The notes under the pieces were generated by a model. It made no database searches, was not told the DNA's origin, and saw nothing but the letters and a program-made list of their open reading frames with translations. From Escherichia sp. E4742 (GTDB lineage Bacteria; Pseudomonadota; Gammaproteobacteria; Enterobacterales; Enterobacteriaceae): a stretch of 64,000 nucleotides of DNA. The stretch spans positions 1,364,001-1,428,000 of the forward strand of contig NZ_CP040443.1 in the NCBI RefSeq assembly GCF_005843885.1, written 5' to 3'. Each line of letters opens with the position of its first letter. Positions within the stretch are counted from its first letter, which is position 1. Made by a program: the position numbers and the translations under genes. Of this stretch, positions 36,434-45,117 are shown piece after piece.

Positions 36434-37294
36434 ATGAGCATTATCTCCACCAAATATCTGTTACAGGACGCCCAGGCCAATGGCTACGCGGTGCCTGCGT
36501 TTAACATCCATAACGCCGAGACGATCCAGGCGATCCTCGAAGTATGTAGCGAAATGCGATCGCCGGTGATCCTCGCCGGGACGCCTGGCACCTTTAAGCA
36601 TATCGCGCTGGAAGAGATCTACGCCCTGTGTAGCGCCTATTCCACAACCTACAACATGCCGCTGGCGCTGCATCTCGATCACCACGAATCGCTGGATGAT
36701 ATTCGCCGTAAAGTCCACGCAGGCGTGCGCAGTGCGATGATCGACGGCAGTCACTTCCCGTTTGCCGAAAACGTGAAGCTGGTGAAATCGGTTGTCGACT
36801 TCTGCCACTCGCAGGATTGCAGCGTGGAAGCAGAACTGGGCCGTCTGGGCGGTGTGGAAGATGATATGAGCGTTGACGCCGAAAGCGCGTTTCTCACCGA
36901 CCCACAAGAAGCCAGACGCTTTGTCGAACTGACTGGCGTCGACAGCCTGGCGGTGGCGATTGGTACGGCGCACGGCTTATACAGCAAAACGCCGAAGATT
37001 GATTTCCAGCGACTGGCGGAAATTCGTGAAGTGGTGGATGTTCCTCTGGTGCTGCATGGTGCCAGCGATGTCCCGGATGAATTTGTCCGTCGCACTATTG
37101 AACTTGGCGTCACAAAAGTGAACGTTGCCACAGAATTAAAAATTGCTTTCGCAGGCGCAGTAAAAGCGTGGTTTGCGGAAAATCCGCAGGGTAATGATCC
37201 TCGCTATTATATGCGCGTCGGCATGGATGCAATGAAAGAAGTGGTCAGAAATAAAATTAATGTCTGTGGTTCAGCAAATAGAATTTCAGCATAA
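36434..37294 (+). CDS. kbaY: Tagatose-1,6-bisphosphate aldolase, catalytic subunit KbaY
   Basis: A class II, zinc-dependent aldolase that splits tagatose-1,6-bisphosphate into glyceraldehyde-3-P and dihydroxyacetone-P. It has 286 residues, two or so more than I recall for K-12. The catalytic Asp82 and zinc ligand His83 are in LHLDHHESLDDI; further zinc histidines lie in GTAHGLY and VLHGAS. It works with KbaZ, encoded in the other aga operon. Confidence 0.96.
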   Translation: MSIISTKYLLQDAQANGYAVPAFNIHNAETIQAILEVCSEMRSPVILAGTPGTFKHIALEEIYALCSAYSTTYNMPLALHLDHHESLDDIRRKVHAGVRSAMIDGSHFPFAENVKLVKSVVDFCHSQDCSVEAELGRLGGVEDDMSVDAESAFLTDPQEARRFVELTGVDSLAVAIGTAHGLYSKTPKIDFQRLAEIREVVDVPLVLHGASDVPDEFVRRTIELGVTKVNVATELKIAFAGAVKAWFAENPQGNDPRYYMRVGMDAMKEVVRNKINVCGSANRISA

Positions 37295-37461
37295 TCATTA
37301 GTTTTATACGATTTATTAATAAGTACTGCTCGACTAATATCGGGTAGTGCCTTAATGATAAAGGAAATGAGTAAACCTTAATAAATACATCAGTACAATG
37401 TCGCAACGATAATATATTTAAAAAAATTATATTATTCAACTTTTATGGTGAGGATTACAGA

Positions 37462-37938
37462 ATGAGCAGTCCAAATATTCTCTTAACCCGTATTGATAAC
37501 CGTCTGGTTCATGGCCAGGTTGGCGTGACCTGGACATCCACCATCGGTGCGAATCTGCTGGTGGTCGTGGATGATGTTGTCGCTAACGATGATATCCAAC
37601 AAAAACTGATGGGTATTACTGCGGAAACCTACGGCTTTGGTATCCGTTTCTTTACTGTCGAAAAAACCATTAACGTCATCGGCAAGGCTGCGCCACATCA
37701 GAAGATTTTCCTGATTTGCCGTACGCCGCAAACGGTGCGTAAATTGGTCGAAGGTGGCATTGATCTGAAAGATGTCAACGTCGGCAATATGCATTTCTCG
37801 GAAGGGAAAAAGCAAATCAGCAGTAAAGTGTATGTCGATTCTCAAGATCTCACGGACTTACATTTTATTAAACAACGCGGCGTGAATATTTTTATCCAGG
37901 ACGTCCCCGGCGATCAAAAAGAACAAATTCCTGACTAA
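37462..37938 (+). CDS. agaB: Galactosamine PTS EIIB, AgaB
   Basis: A 158-residue mannose-family EIIB for the galactosamine-specific PTS. The phosphorylated His17 lies in RIDNRLVHGQVGVTW. It is paralogous to AgaV. The 167-bp gap to kbaY is AT-rich and may hold a secondary promoter or processing site. GTGAGGATTACAG precedes the ATG. Confidence 0.95.
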   Translation: MSSPNILLTRIDNRLVHGQVGVTWTSTIGANLLVVVDDVVANDDIQQKLMGITAETYGFGIRFFTVEKTINVIGKAAPHQKIFLICRTPQTVRKLVEGGIDLKDVNVGNMHFSEGKKQISSKVYVDSQDLTDLHFIKQRGVNIFIQDVPGDQKEQIPD

Positions 37939-37976
37939 ATCTAAAATCGCCTTAATATTGGTTTGAGGTAATAAAA

Positions 37977-38780
37977 ATGCATGAAATAACCCTAATTCAG
38001 GGATTATCCCTGGCGGCATTAGTATTCGTTCTGGGGATTGATTTTTGGCTGGAAGCCTTATTTTTATTCCGCCCGATAATCGTTTGTACCCTGACTGGCG
38101 CTATTCTCGGTGATATTCAAACTGGCTTAATTACCGGTGGTCTGACAGAACTGGCTTTCGCCGGATTAACCCCTGCCGGTGGTGTTCAGCCGCCTAACCC
38201 GATTATGGCGGGTCTGATGACTACCGTTATTGCATGGTCTACGGGCGTCGATGCAAAAACGGCGATTGGTCTTGGTCTGCCGTTTAGCCTGTTAATGCAG
38301 TACGTCATTCTGTTCTTCTATTCGGCATTCTCGCTATTTATGAGCAAAGCCGATAAATGCGCACAAGAGGCAGATACGGCAGCGTTTTCCCGACTTAACT
38401 GGACAACGATGCTGATTGTCGCTTCAGCGTATGCAGTGATTGCTTTCCTCTGTACTTACCTGGCGCAGGGTGCGATGCAGGCGCTGGTAAAAGCAATGCC
38501 CGCCTGGTTGACCCACGGCTTTGAAGTGGCTGGCGGCATTCTACCTGCCGTTGGTTTTGGCTTGCTGCTGCGCGTGATGTTCAAAGCGCAATATATCCCT
38601 TACCTGATCGCCGGTTTCCTGTTTGTTTGTTACATCCAGGTCAGCAACCTGTTGCCGGTTGCCGTACTGGGAGCAGGCTTTGCGGTGTATGAGTTTTTCA
38701 ATGCGAAATCCCGGCAGCAAGCGCAACCGCAGCCCGTTGCCAGTAAAAATGAAGAAGAGGACTACAGCAATGGGATCTGA
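37977..38780 (+). CDS. agaC: Galactosamine PTS EIIC, AgaC
   Basis: A 267-residue mannose-family EIIC membrane subunit. Family motif FLFRPIIVCTLTGAILGDIQTG and ELAFAGLTPAGGVQPPNP match the AgaW equivalents. TTGAGG is the ribosome-binding site. The 3' end overlaps agaD by 11 bp. Confidence 0.95.
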   Translation: MHEITLIQGLSLAALVFVLGIDFWLEALFLFRPIIVCTLTGAILGDIQTGLITGGLTELAFAGLTPAGGVQPPNPIMAGLMTTVIAWSTGVDAKTAIGLGLPFSLLMQYVILFFYSAFSLFMSKADKCAQEADTAAFSRLNWTTMLIVASAYAVIAFLCTYLAQGAMQALVKAMPAWLTHGFEVAGGILPAVGFGLLLRVMFKAQYIPYLIAGFLFVCYIQVSNLLPVAVLGAGFAVYEFFNAKSRQQAQPQPVASKNEEEDYSNGI

Positions 38781-39561
38781 AATCAGTAAAAAAGATATCA
38801 CCCGTCTGGGCTTTCGTTCGTCGCTGCTGCAAGCGAGCTTTAACTACGAAAGGATGCAGGCAGGCGGCTTTACCTGGGCGATGTTGCCAATCCTGAAAAA
38901 GATTTATAAGGACGACAAACCGGGCTTAAGCGCGGCGATGAAAGATAACCTCGAATTTATTAATACCCACCCGAATCTGGTCGGATTCCTGATGGGGTTA
39001 TTAATTTCGATGGAAGAGAAAGGGGAAAACCGCGACACCATTAAAGGCCTTAAAGTGGCGCTGTTTGGTCCAATCGCCGGGATTGGCGATGCGATTTTCT
39101 GGTTCACTTTGTTGCCGATTATGGCGGGAATTTGCTCATCATTTGCCAGCCAGGGAAACCTGCTGGGGCCGATACTGTTCTTCGCCGTGTACCTGATTAT
39201 CTTTTTCCTGCGCGTCGGCTGGACCCACGTTGGTTATTCGGTCGGCGTAAAGGCTATCGATAAAGTTAGAGAAAACTCGCAGATGATCGCCCGTTCGGCA
39301 ACCATCCTCGGGATCACGGTAATTGGCGGGCTGATCGCTTCATATGTGCATATTAACGTGGTGACGTCGTTTGCTATCGACAGTGCCCACAGCGTCGCCC
39401 TGCAACAGGATTTCTTCGATAAAGTCTTCCCGAATATTTTGCCGATGGCTTATACCCTGCTGATGTATTACTTCCTGCGGGTGAAAAAAGCGCATCCGGT
39501 GCTGTTAATCGGCGTGACTTTTGTGCTCTCTATTGTTTGTTCCGCATTCGGCATTTTATAA
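38770..39561 (+). CDS. agaD: Galactosamine PTS EIID, AgaD
   Basis: A 263-residue mannose-family EIID paralogous to AgaE, with RLGFRSSLLQASFNYERMQAGG, FINTHPNLVGFLMG and GPIAGIGDAIFWFTL. Start chosen at ATG 38770 inside the agaC end; a longer upstream frame lies within agaC and is not real. It ends exactly one base before the agaI ATG. Confidence 0.95.
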   Translation: MGSEISKKDITRLGFRSSLLQASFNYERMQAGGFTWAMLPILKKIYKDDKPGLSAAMKDNLEFINTHPNLVGFLMGLLISMEEKGENRDTIKGLKVALFGPIAGIGDAIFWFTLLPIMAGICSSFASQGNLLGPILFFAVYLIIFFLRVGWTHVGYSVGVKAIDKVRENSQMIARSATILGITVIGGLIASYVHINVVTSFAIDSAHSVALQQDFFDKVFPNILPMAYTLLMYYFLRVKKAHPVLLIGVTFVLSIVCSAFGIL

Positions 39562-40329
39562 ATGGAACGAGGCACCGCGTCTGACGGTGCCTCTTTACTT
39601 AAGGAATTTCATCCTGTGCAAATCCTTCAGCAAGTTGAAAACTATGCGGCGTTAGGTGAACGTGCCAGCGAATATTTATTAGGTGTGATTCGTAGTAAAC
39701 CGAACGCCGTGATCTGCCTGGCGACAGGAGCCACGCCATTACTGACGTATTATTATCTGGTGGAAAAAATCCACCAGCAGCACGTTGATGTCAGCCAGCT
39801 GACCTTCGTGAAGCTCGACGAATGGGTGGATCTGCCATTAACCCTGCCCGGCACCTGCGAAACCTTCCTTCAGCAGCATATCGTGCAGCCGCTGGGGTTA
39901 CGTGAAGACCAGCTCATCAGCTTTCGCTCCGAAGAGATAAACGAGACAGAATGCGAGCGGGTAACGAATCTGATTGCGCGCAAAGGCGGTCTCGATTTGT
40001 GCGTTCTCGGACTAGGGAAAAACGGTCATCTTGGGCTGAACGAACCGGGAGAAAGCCTGCAACCGGCCTGCCATATCAGCCAACTTGATGCCAGAACGCA
40101 GCAACACGAGATGTTAAAAACCGCTGGTCGCCCCGTGACTCGTGGAATCACCTTAGGCTTGAAGGATATTCTCAATGCCCGCGAAGTTTTGTTACTGGTG
40201 ACTGGCGAAGGAAAGCAGGATGCGACAGAACGTTTTCTCACGGCTAAAGTCTCCACCACTATCCCGGCTTCGTTTTTATGGCTGCATAACCATTTCACAT
40301 GCGTGATTGATGAAATGTGTCGTCGTTAA
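39562..40329 (+). CDS. agaI: NagB-like protein AgaI (deaminase/isomerase homologue)
   Basis: A 255-residue member of the glucosamine-6-P isomerase/6-phosphogluconolactonase family, adjoining agaD with no gap. It was once taken for the galactosamine-6-P deaminase, but E. coli work gives that role to AgaS. The NagB active-site segment GVGVDGHIAFNEP appears here as GLGKNGHLGLNEP: His156 and Glu161 are kept but the catalytic Asp is Asn154. Asp86-Glu87 (KLDEWV) are present. The last ~15 residues (HNHFTCVIDEMCRR) differ from the K-12 ending as I recall it. Confidence 0.92.
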   Translation: MERGTASDGASLLKEFHPVQILQQVENYAALGERASEYLLGVIRSKPNAVICLATGATPLLTYYYLVEKIHQQHVDVSQLTFVKLDEWVDLPLTLPGTCETFLQQHIVQPLGLREDQLISFRSEEINETECERVTNLIARKGGLDLCVLGLGKNGHLGLNEPGESLQPACHISQLDARTQQHEMLKTAGRPVTRGITLGLKDILNAREVLLLVTGEGKQDATERFLTAKVSTTIPASFLWLHNHFTCVIDEMCRR

Positions 40330-40350
40330 CATCCCCCTTAGCCCGGCAAA

Positions 40351-40379
40351 ATAAAAAAAGTGCTCATGAGTTTTGAGCA
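40351..40379 (-). terminator. Minus-strand hairpin with T-run, no gene before it
   Basis: Perfect inverted repeat AAGTGCTCA-TGAGTTT-TGAGCACTT (40357-40381 approximately) with an A-run to its left, so on the minus strand it reads as stem plus TTTTTTTAT. No minus-strand gene precedes it; it may stop antisense transcripts or be left over from lost genes. Confidence 0.55.
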
Positions 40380-40500
40380 CTTCGTTCCGGTTCAGTATGA
40401 ACATCCCCCGTTATTATTCCATCACAATGTAAACCTACAGGTTGACAAAAAGATAGCAAAAAATCAGACTAACAAAAAACGCGATAAAAATTTTCCAGTC

Positions 40501-40833
40501 ATGTTGTTAAGTGTGGCCAGAGAAGAATTGTTTGTTCTTAGCGCAATTGATCGCGCGGAATTCATTGCTGCTATTGACGATTTCGAAGAGTTAGGTCCCT
40601 GCTCTTCCCTGGTAAATACCGAAAAAGTTCAAGGGGATATGTATGAAATTAAAACACATAGTCAGAGCCACTGGTTAAGGGGGTTTTATTTTCACTTTCA
40701 TCAAGGGCTATGGGTCATCACACATATCTTTACTAAAAAAACGAACAAAACGCCTAAAGCCAACATCGAGTTAGGTTTAGCACGTTATAAGGCCTTTCTT
40801 TCGACAAACAAAGCAAGCTCCCGGGAGAAATAG
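40501..40833 (+). CDS. RelE/HigB-type toxin of a type II toxin-antitoxin pair
   Basis: A 110-residue basic protein, probably an mRNA interferase of the RelE/HigB (phage Gp49-like) superfamily. The C-terminal part HIFTKKTNKTPKANIELGLARYKAF has the F-x-KK-x-x-KTP-x-x-EI-x-x-A pattern seen in HigB. The middle HWLRGFYFHFHQGLWVITH is the RelE-type core strand. The start at 40501 (MLLSVAREEL) is preferred; a longer frame from 40360 would begin inside a terminator hairpin. Toxin before antitoxin, 2 bp apart, is the higBA order. Function is inferred from family and context only. Confidence 0.8.
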   Translation: MLLSVAREELFVLSAIDRAEFIAAIDDFEELGPCSSLVNTEKVQGDMYEIKTHSQSHWLRGFYFHFHQGLWVITHIFTKKTNKTPKANIELGLARYKAFLSTNKASSREK

Positions 40834-40835
40834 AA

Positions 40836-41138
40836 ATGAAGAAAAATATCGAGTTACATCACTGGGAAGAGGTGAAAACAGAATTACTTAAGGACGAAGC
40901 AACCGCGAATGCTCTTGATGTTGTTGTACAACGCAAAGCCGTTCTTTCCCAACTCGTGGACAAACGCAAAGCTCTCAATCTGAGCCAAACCGCTGTAGCG
41001 AAGCAACTTGGTGTTACCCGACAAGCAGTGAGTAAATTTGAAAAAGGAGAAAGTTCACCAACGTTAGATGTTGTTTTTAGTTATGCAAATGCTATCGGCA
41101 TCGATCTGTTCGGCTCACTAAAACGACTGATTGTTTAG
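40836..41138 (+). CDS. XRE-family antitoxin (HigA-like)
   Basis: A 100-residue protein with a Cro/C1-type helix-turn-helix at about residues 40-95 (LVDKRKALNLSQTAVAKQLGVTRQAVSKFEKGESSPTLDVV). The N-terminal 35 residues are the likely toxin-binding part. It starts 2 bp after the toxin stop with a GGGAGAAA site in the end of the toxin gene, so the pair is coupled. It would neutralise the toxin and repress the operon. A hairpin (GTGGCCCC/GGGGCCAC) follows the stop at 41141-41172, between this gene and rsmI. Confidence 0.85.
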   Translation: MKKNIELHHWEEVKTELLKDEATANALDVVVQRKAVLSQLVDKRKALNLSQTAVAKQLGVTRQAVSKFEKGESSPTLDVVFSYANAIGIDLFGSLKRLIV

Positions 41139-41140
41139 CA

Positions 41141-41172
41141 AGTGGCCCCTGGGTTCTTCAAACGGGGCCACG
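41141..41172. terminator. Hairpin between antitoxin and rsmI
   Basis: GTGGCCCC (about 41142) and GGGGCCAC (about 41165) form an inverted repeat between two convergent genes. The T-run is poor in either direction, so it is at most a weak bidirectional terminator. Confidence 0.4.
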
Positions 41173-41180
41173 GAGAGATA

Positions 41181-42044
41181 TCACTCCCCTTGCTGCTCCA
41201 GCGCATACTTATACAGCGCATTTTTCTTCACGCCGTGAATTTCTGCGGCCAGCGCCGCTGCTTTTTTCAGCGGCAGTTCTGCCTGTAACAGCGCCAGCGT
41301 GCGCAGGGCATCGGCGGGTAAGTCCTCTTCCTGCGCTTTATGTCCTTCGACAATCAGTACCATTTCGCCTTTGCGGCGGTTTTCATCTTCTTTTACCCAC
41401 GCCAGCAGCTCGCCAACGGGCGCGCCGTGAATGGTTTCCCAGGTTTTGGTGAGCTCACGTGCCAGCACCACGTAGCGCGATTCGCCTAATACCGCAACGA
41501 TATCTTCAAGGCTATCTAGCAGACGGTGGGTGGATTCATAAAAAATCAGCGTACGTGGTTCCGCTTCAATGGCTTTCAACGCATCGCGGCGGCCTTTTGA
41601 TTTGGCAGGCAGGAAGCCTTCATAACAAAAACGATCTGATGGTAAACCCGCAGCGCTTAACGCAGTGATGGCAGCACACGGCCCCGGTAGTGGCACTACG
41701 CGAACTCCCGCTTCCCGGCAGGTACGCACCAGATGGTAGCCCGGGTCGTTAATCAGCGGCGTTCCGGCATCGGAAACCAGCGCAATGTTTTGCCCTTCCT
41801 GTAGCTTCGCCAGCAACGTTTCGGCTTTTTGTTGTTCATTATGGTCATGAAGCGCGAACAACCGGGCGTTTATCCCAAAATGTTGCAGCAGTAAACCAGT
41901 ATGACGGGTATCCTCGGCAGCAATCAGATCAACGGCCTGCAATACCTCAAGCGCACGCTGGGTAATGTCCGCCAGATTACCGATTGGCGTAGGTACAATA
42001 TAGAGCTGGCCTTGAGAATTATCCGCCGATTGGTGTTGTTTCAT
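41181..42044 (-). CDS. rsmI: 16S rRNA 2'-O-ribose C1402 methyltransferase RsmI
   Basis: SAM-dependent methyltransferase of the tetrapyrrole-methylase fold that modifies the ribose of C1402 in 16S rRNA, in the decoding centre. It has 287 residues. Motifs include LYIVPTPIGNLADITQRALEVL at the N-terminus, AAEDTRHTG and the SDAGTPLINDPGYHLV glycine-rich segment, with a C-terminal helical domain. It is divergent from lpoA, with 64 bp between. Confidence 0.96.
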   Translation of the reverse strand: MKQHQSADNSQGQLYIVPTPIGNLADITQRALEVLQAVDLIAAEDTRHTGLLLQHFGINARLFALHDHNEQQKAETLLAKLQEGQNIALVSDAGTPLINDPGYHLVRTCREAGVRVVPLPGPCAAITALSAAGLPSDRFCYEGFLPAKSKGRRDALKAIEAEPRTLIFYESTHRLLDSLEDIVAVLGESRYVVLARELTKTWETIHGAPVGELLAWVKEDENRRKGEMVLIVEGHKAQEEDLPADALRTLALLQAELPLKKAAALAAEIHGVKKNALYKYALEQQGE

Positions 42045-42108
42045 TGTGTCGTCCGTATTGCCGATTTAATATTGAGCATTGCGTAAAAAAAATATCACTG
42101 GATACATT

Positions 42109-44145
42109 ATGGTACCCTCAACATTTTCTCGTTTGAAAGCCGCGCGTTGTCTGCCTGTTGTTCTGGCAGCCCTGATTTTCGCCGGTTGTGGCACCCATAC
42201 CCCCGATCAGTCCACTGCCTACATGCAGGGGACGGCGCAGGCCGATTCTGCCTTTTATCTACAGCAGATGCAGCAAAGCTCTGATGATACCAGGATCAAC
42301 TGGCAATTACTCGCCATTCGTGCACTGGTGAAAGAAGGCAAAACCGGGCAAGCGGTGGAGTTGTTTAACCAACTACCGCAAGAACTAAACGATACCCAGC
42401 GTCGCGAGAAAACGCTGCTGGCGGTAGAAATCAAGCTGGCACAAAAAGATTTTACTGGCGCACAGACCTTGTTGGCAAAAATCACGCCGACCGATTTAGA
42501 ACAAAACCAGCAGGCGCGCTACTGGCAGGCGAAAATCGATGCCAGCCAGGGACGTCCTTCCATTGAATTACTGCGTGCGTTAGTCGCCCAGGAACCTCTG
42601 CTCGGCGCGAAGGAAAAGCAACAGAATATTGACGCTACCTGGCAGGCGCTATCGTCCATGACCCAACAGCAGGCGAATACGCTGGTGATTAACGCCGACG
42701 AAAATATCCTGCAAGGCTGGCTGGATCTGCAACGCGTCTGGTTTGATAACCGTAACGATCCCAACATGATGAAAGCCGGGATCGCCGACTGGCAAAAACG
42801 TTATCCGAACAACCCGGGCGCGAAAATGCTGCCAACGCAGTTGGTAAACGTAAAAGCTTTCAAACCAGCGTCAACCAATAAAATCGCCCTGCTGCTGCCG
42901 TTGAATGGTCAGGCTGCGGTATTTGGTCGCACAATTCAGCAAGGCTTTGAAGCGGCGAAAAACATTGGCACTCAGCCAGTGGCTGTTCAGGTAGCTGCCG
43001 CACCTGCCGCTGACGTAGCAGAACAACCCCAGCCACAAACCGTGGATGGCGTTGCCAGCCCGGCACAAGCCTCGGTTAGCGATCTAACGGGTGAAGAAAC
43101 CGCAGCGCAGCCGGTGCCTGTAAGCTCCCCTGCGGCAAGTACTGCGGCGGTAAGCACGCCAGCGAATCCAGCCGCAGAACTGAAAATCTACGATACCTCT
43201 TCACAACCGCTTAGCCAGATCCTCAACCAGGTTCAGCAGGACGGCGCGAGCATTGTGGTCGGTCCGCTGCTGAAAAATAACGTTGAGGAGTTGCTGAAGA
43301 GCAACACGCCACTGAACGTACTGGCGCTGAATCAGCCGGAAAATATCGAAAACCGCGCTAATATCTGTTACTTCGCGCTATCGCCGGAAGATGAAGCACG
43401 CGATGCGGCACGTCATATTCGTGACCAGGGGAAACAGGCGCCGCTGGTGCTGATCCCGCGCAGTTCGCTTGGCGACCGCGTAGCAAACGCCTTCGCGCAA
43501 GAGTGGCAGAAATTGGGTGGCGGCACCGTTCTGCAACAAAAATTTGGTTCCATCAGCGAATTACGCGCGGGCGTGAACGGCGGCTCCGGCATCGCCTTAA
43601 CGGGTAGCCCGATTACCCCCAGAGCGACAACCGATTCCGGCATGACCACAAACAATCCGACGCTGCAAACCACCCCAACCGATGACCAGTTCACTAATAA
43701 CGGTGGACGTGTCGACGCGGTCTATATTGTGGCAACGCCGGGCGAAATCGCTTTCGTCAAACCGATGATCGCCATGCGTAACGGCAGCCATAGCGGCGCA
43801 ACGCTGTACGCCAGTTCCCGCAGCGCACAAGGCTCCGCTGGCCCTGATTTCCGACTTGAGATGGAAGGATTACAGTACAGCGAGATCCCGATGCTGGCGG
43901 GCGGTAATCTACCGTTAATGCAGCAAGCACTAAGCGCAGTGAATAACGATTATTCGCTGGCTCGCATGTATGCAATGGGTGTTGATGCCTGGTCGTTGGC
44001 AAATCATTTCTCACAAATGCGCCAGGTTCAGGGTTTTGAAATCAACGGTAATACCGGAGGTCTGACGGCTAACCCGGATTGCGTGATTAACAGGAAGTTA
44101 TCATGGCTACAGTACCAACAAGGTCAGGTAGTCCCCGCCAGTTAA
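42109..44145 (+). CDS. lpoA: Penicillin-binding protein 1A activator LpoA
   Basis: Outer-membrane lipoprotein that reaches through the periplasm to activate PBP1A (MrcA). It has 678 residues. Signal peptide with lipobox LIFAGC (lipidated Cys27). An N-terminal TPR-like domain (about 35-250) is joined by an Ala/Pro/Gln-rich low-complexity insert (about 300-360) to a periplasmic-binding-protein-like C-terminal domain (VGPLLKNNVEELL, PRSSLGDRVANAFAQEW). The start at 42109 gives the signal peptide; a ten-codon extension to 42079 does not fit. Confidence 0.97.
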   Translation: MVPSTFSRLKAARCLPVVLAALIFAGCGTHTPDQSTAYMQGTAQADSAFYLQQMQQSSDDTRINWQLLAIRALVKEGKTGQAVELFNQLPQELNDTQRREKTLLAVEIKLAQKDFTGAQTLLAKITPTDLEQNQQARYWQAKIDASQGRPSIELLRALVAQEPLLGAKEKQQNIDATWQALSSMTQQQANTLVINADENILQGWLDLQRVWFDNRNDPNMMKAGIADWQKRYPNNPGAKMLPTQLVNVKAFKPASTNKIALLLPLNGQAAVFGRTIQQGFEAAKNIGTQPVAVQVAAAPAADVAEQPQPQTVDGVASPAQASVSDLTGEETAAQPVPVSSPAASTAAVSTPANPAAELKIYDTSSQPLSQILNQVQQDGASIVVGPLLKNNVEELLKSNTPLNVLALNQPENIENRANICYFALSPEDEARDAARHIRDQGKQAPLVLIPRSSLGDRVANAFAQEWQKLGGGTVLQQKFGSISELRAGVNGGSGIALTGSPITPRATTDSGMTTNNPTLQTTPTDDQFTNNGGRVDAVYIVATPGEIAFVKPMIAMRNGSHSGATLYASSRSAQGSAGPDFRLEMEGLQYSEIPMLAGGNLPLMQQALSAVNNDYSLARMYAMGVDAWSLANHFSQMRQVQGFEINGNTGGLTANPDCVINRKLSWLQYQQGQVVPAS

Positions 44146-44498
44146 CCACTAAACAGACCGGCGATGCGTGGGAAGCGCAAGCGCGTCGCTGGCTGGAAGG
44201 CAAAGGACTGCGGTTTATCGCCGCTAACGTGAACGAGCGTGGCGGCGAGATCGATCTGATAATGCGTGAAGGCCAGACCACCGTTTTTGTCGAAGTGCGC
44301 TACCGCCGCTCTGCCCTATACGGCGGCGCGGTAGCCAGTGTGACCCGCAGCAAACAACACAAATTATTACAGACTGCCCGCTTGTGGCTCGCGCGTCATA
44401 ATGGGAGTTTTGATACTGTGGATTGCCGGTTCGATGTGGTAGCCTTCACCGGGAATGAGATTGAGTGGATTAAGGATGCCTTTAATGACCACTCATAA
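44103..44498 (+). CDS. yraN: UPF0102 nuclease-fold protein YraN
   Basis: A 131-residue protein of the UPF0102/endonuclease-like family, restriction-enzyme-like fold. The conserved segment NVNERGGEIDLIMREGQTTVFVEVRYRR (E-x-D-L...F-V-E-V-K/R pattern) is the presumed nuclease core. Its cellular role is not established. Its start overlaps the end of lpoA by 43 bp in another frame, and diaA follows 19 bp later. Confidence 0.94.
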   Translation: MATVPTRSGSPRQLTTKQTGDAWEAQARRWLEGKGLRFIAANVNERGGEIDLIMREGQTTVFVEVRYRRSALYGGAVASVTRSKQHKLLQTARLWLARHNGSFDTVDCRFDVVAFTGNEIEWIKDAFNDHS

Positions 44499-44517
44499 TT
44501 AAGGTTTAAGGATTAGC

Positions 44518-45108
44518 GTGCAAGAAAGAATTAAAGCTTGCTTCACTGAAAGCATTCAAACTCAAATTGCGGCAGCAGAGGCGCTTCCGGATGCCATCTC
44601 CCGTGCAGCCATGACGCTGGTTCAGTCTCTGCTCAATGGCAACAAAATCCTCTGTTGTGGTAATGGAACCTCCGCTGCCAACGCACAGCATTTTGCTGCC
44701 AGCATGATCAACCGTTTCGAAACGGAGCGGCCCAGCCTACCTGCCATTGCACTAAATACTGATAATGTTGTCTTAACGGCGATTGCCAACGATCGCTTAC
44801 ATGATGAAGTGTATGCAAAACAGGTGCGGGCGCTGGGGCATGCGGGAGACGTGTTGTTAGCCATTTCTACTCGCGGTAACAGCCGCGATATCGTAAAAGC
44901 CGTTGAAGCCGCCGTTACGCGTGATATGACCATTGTGGCATTAACCGGCTATGACGGCGGTGAACTTGCAGGTTTGTTAGGGCCGCAGGATGTGGAGATC
45001 CGCATTCCTTCGCATCGTAGTGCTCGCATTCAGGAAATGCATATGCTGACGGTAAATTGCCTGTGCGATCTGATCGATAACACGCTTTTCCCTCACCAGG
45101 ATGATTAA
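44518..45108 (+). CDS. diaA: DnaA initiator-associating protein DiaA
   Basis: A 196-residue SIS-domain protein that forms a tetramer and helps several DnaA molecules assemble at oriC, keeping initiation synchronous. The SIS domain covers most of the protein ([35 protein letters not shown]). Translation begins at GTG 44518. It is in the lpoA-yraN-diaA-dolP cluster. Confidence 0.96.
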
Positions 45109-45117
45109 GGAGAATAC

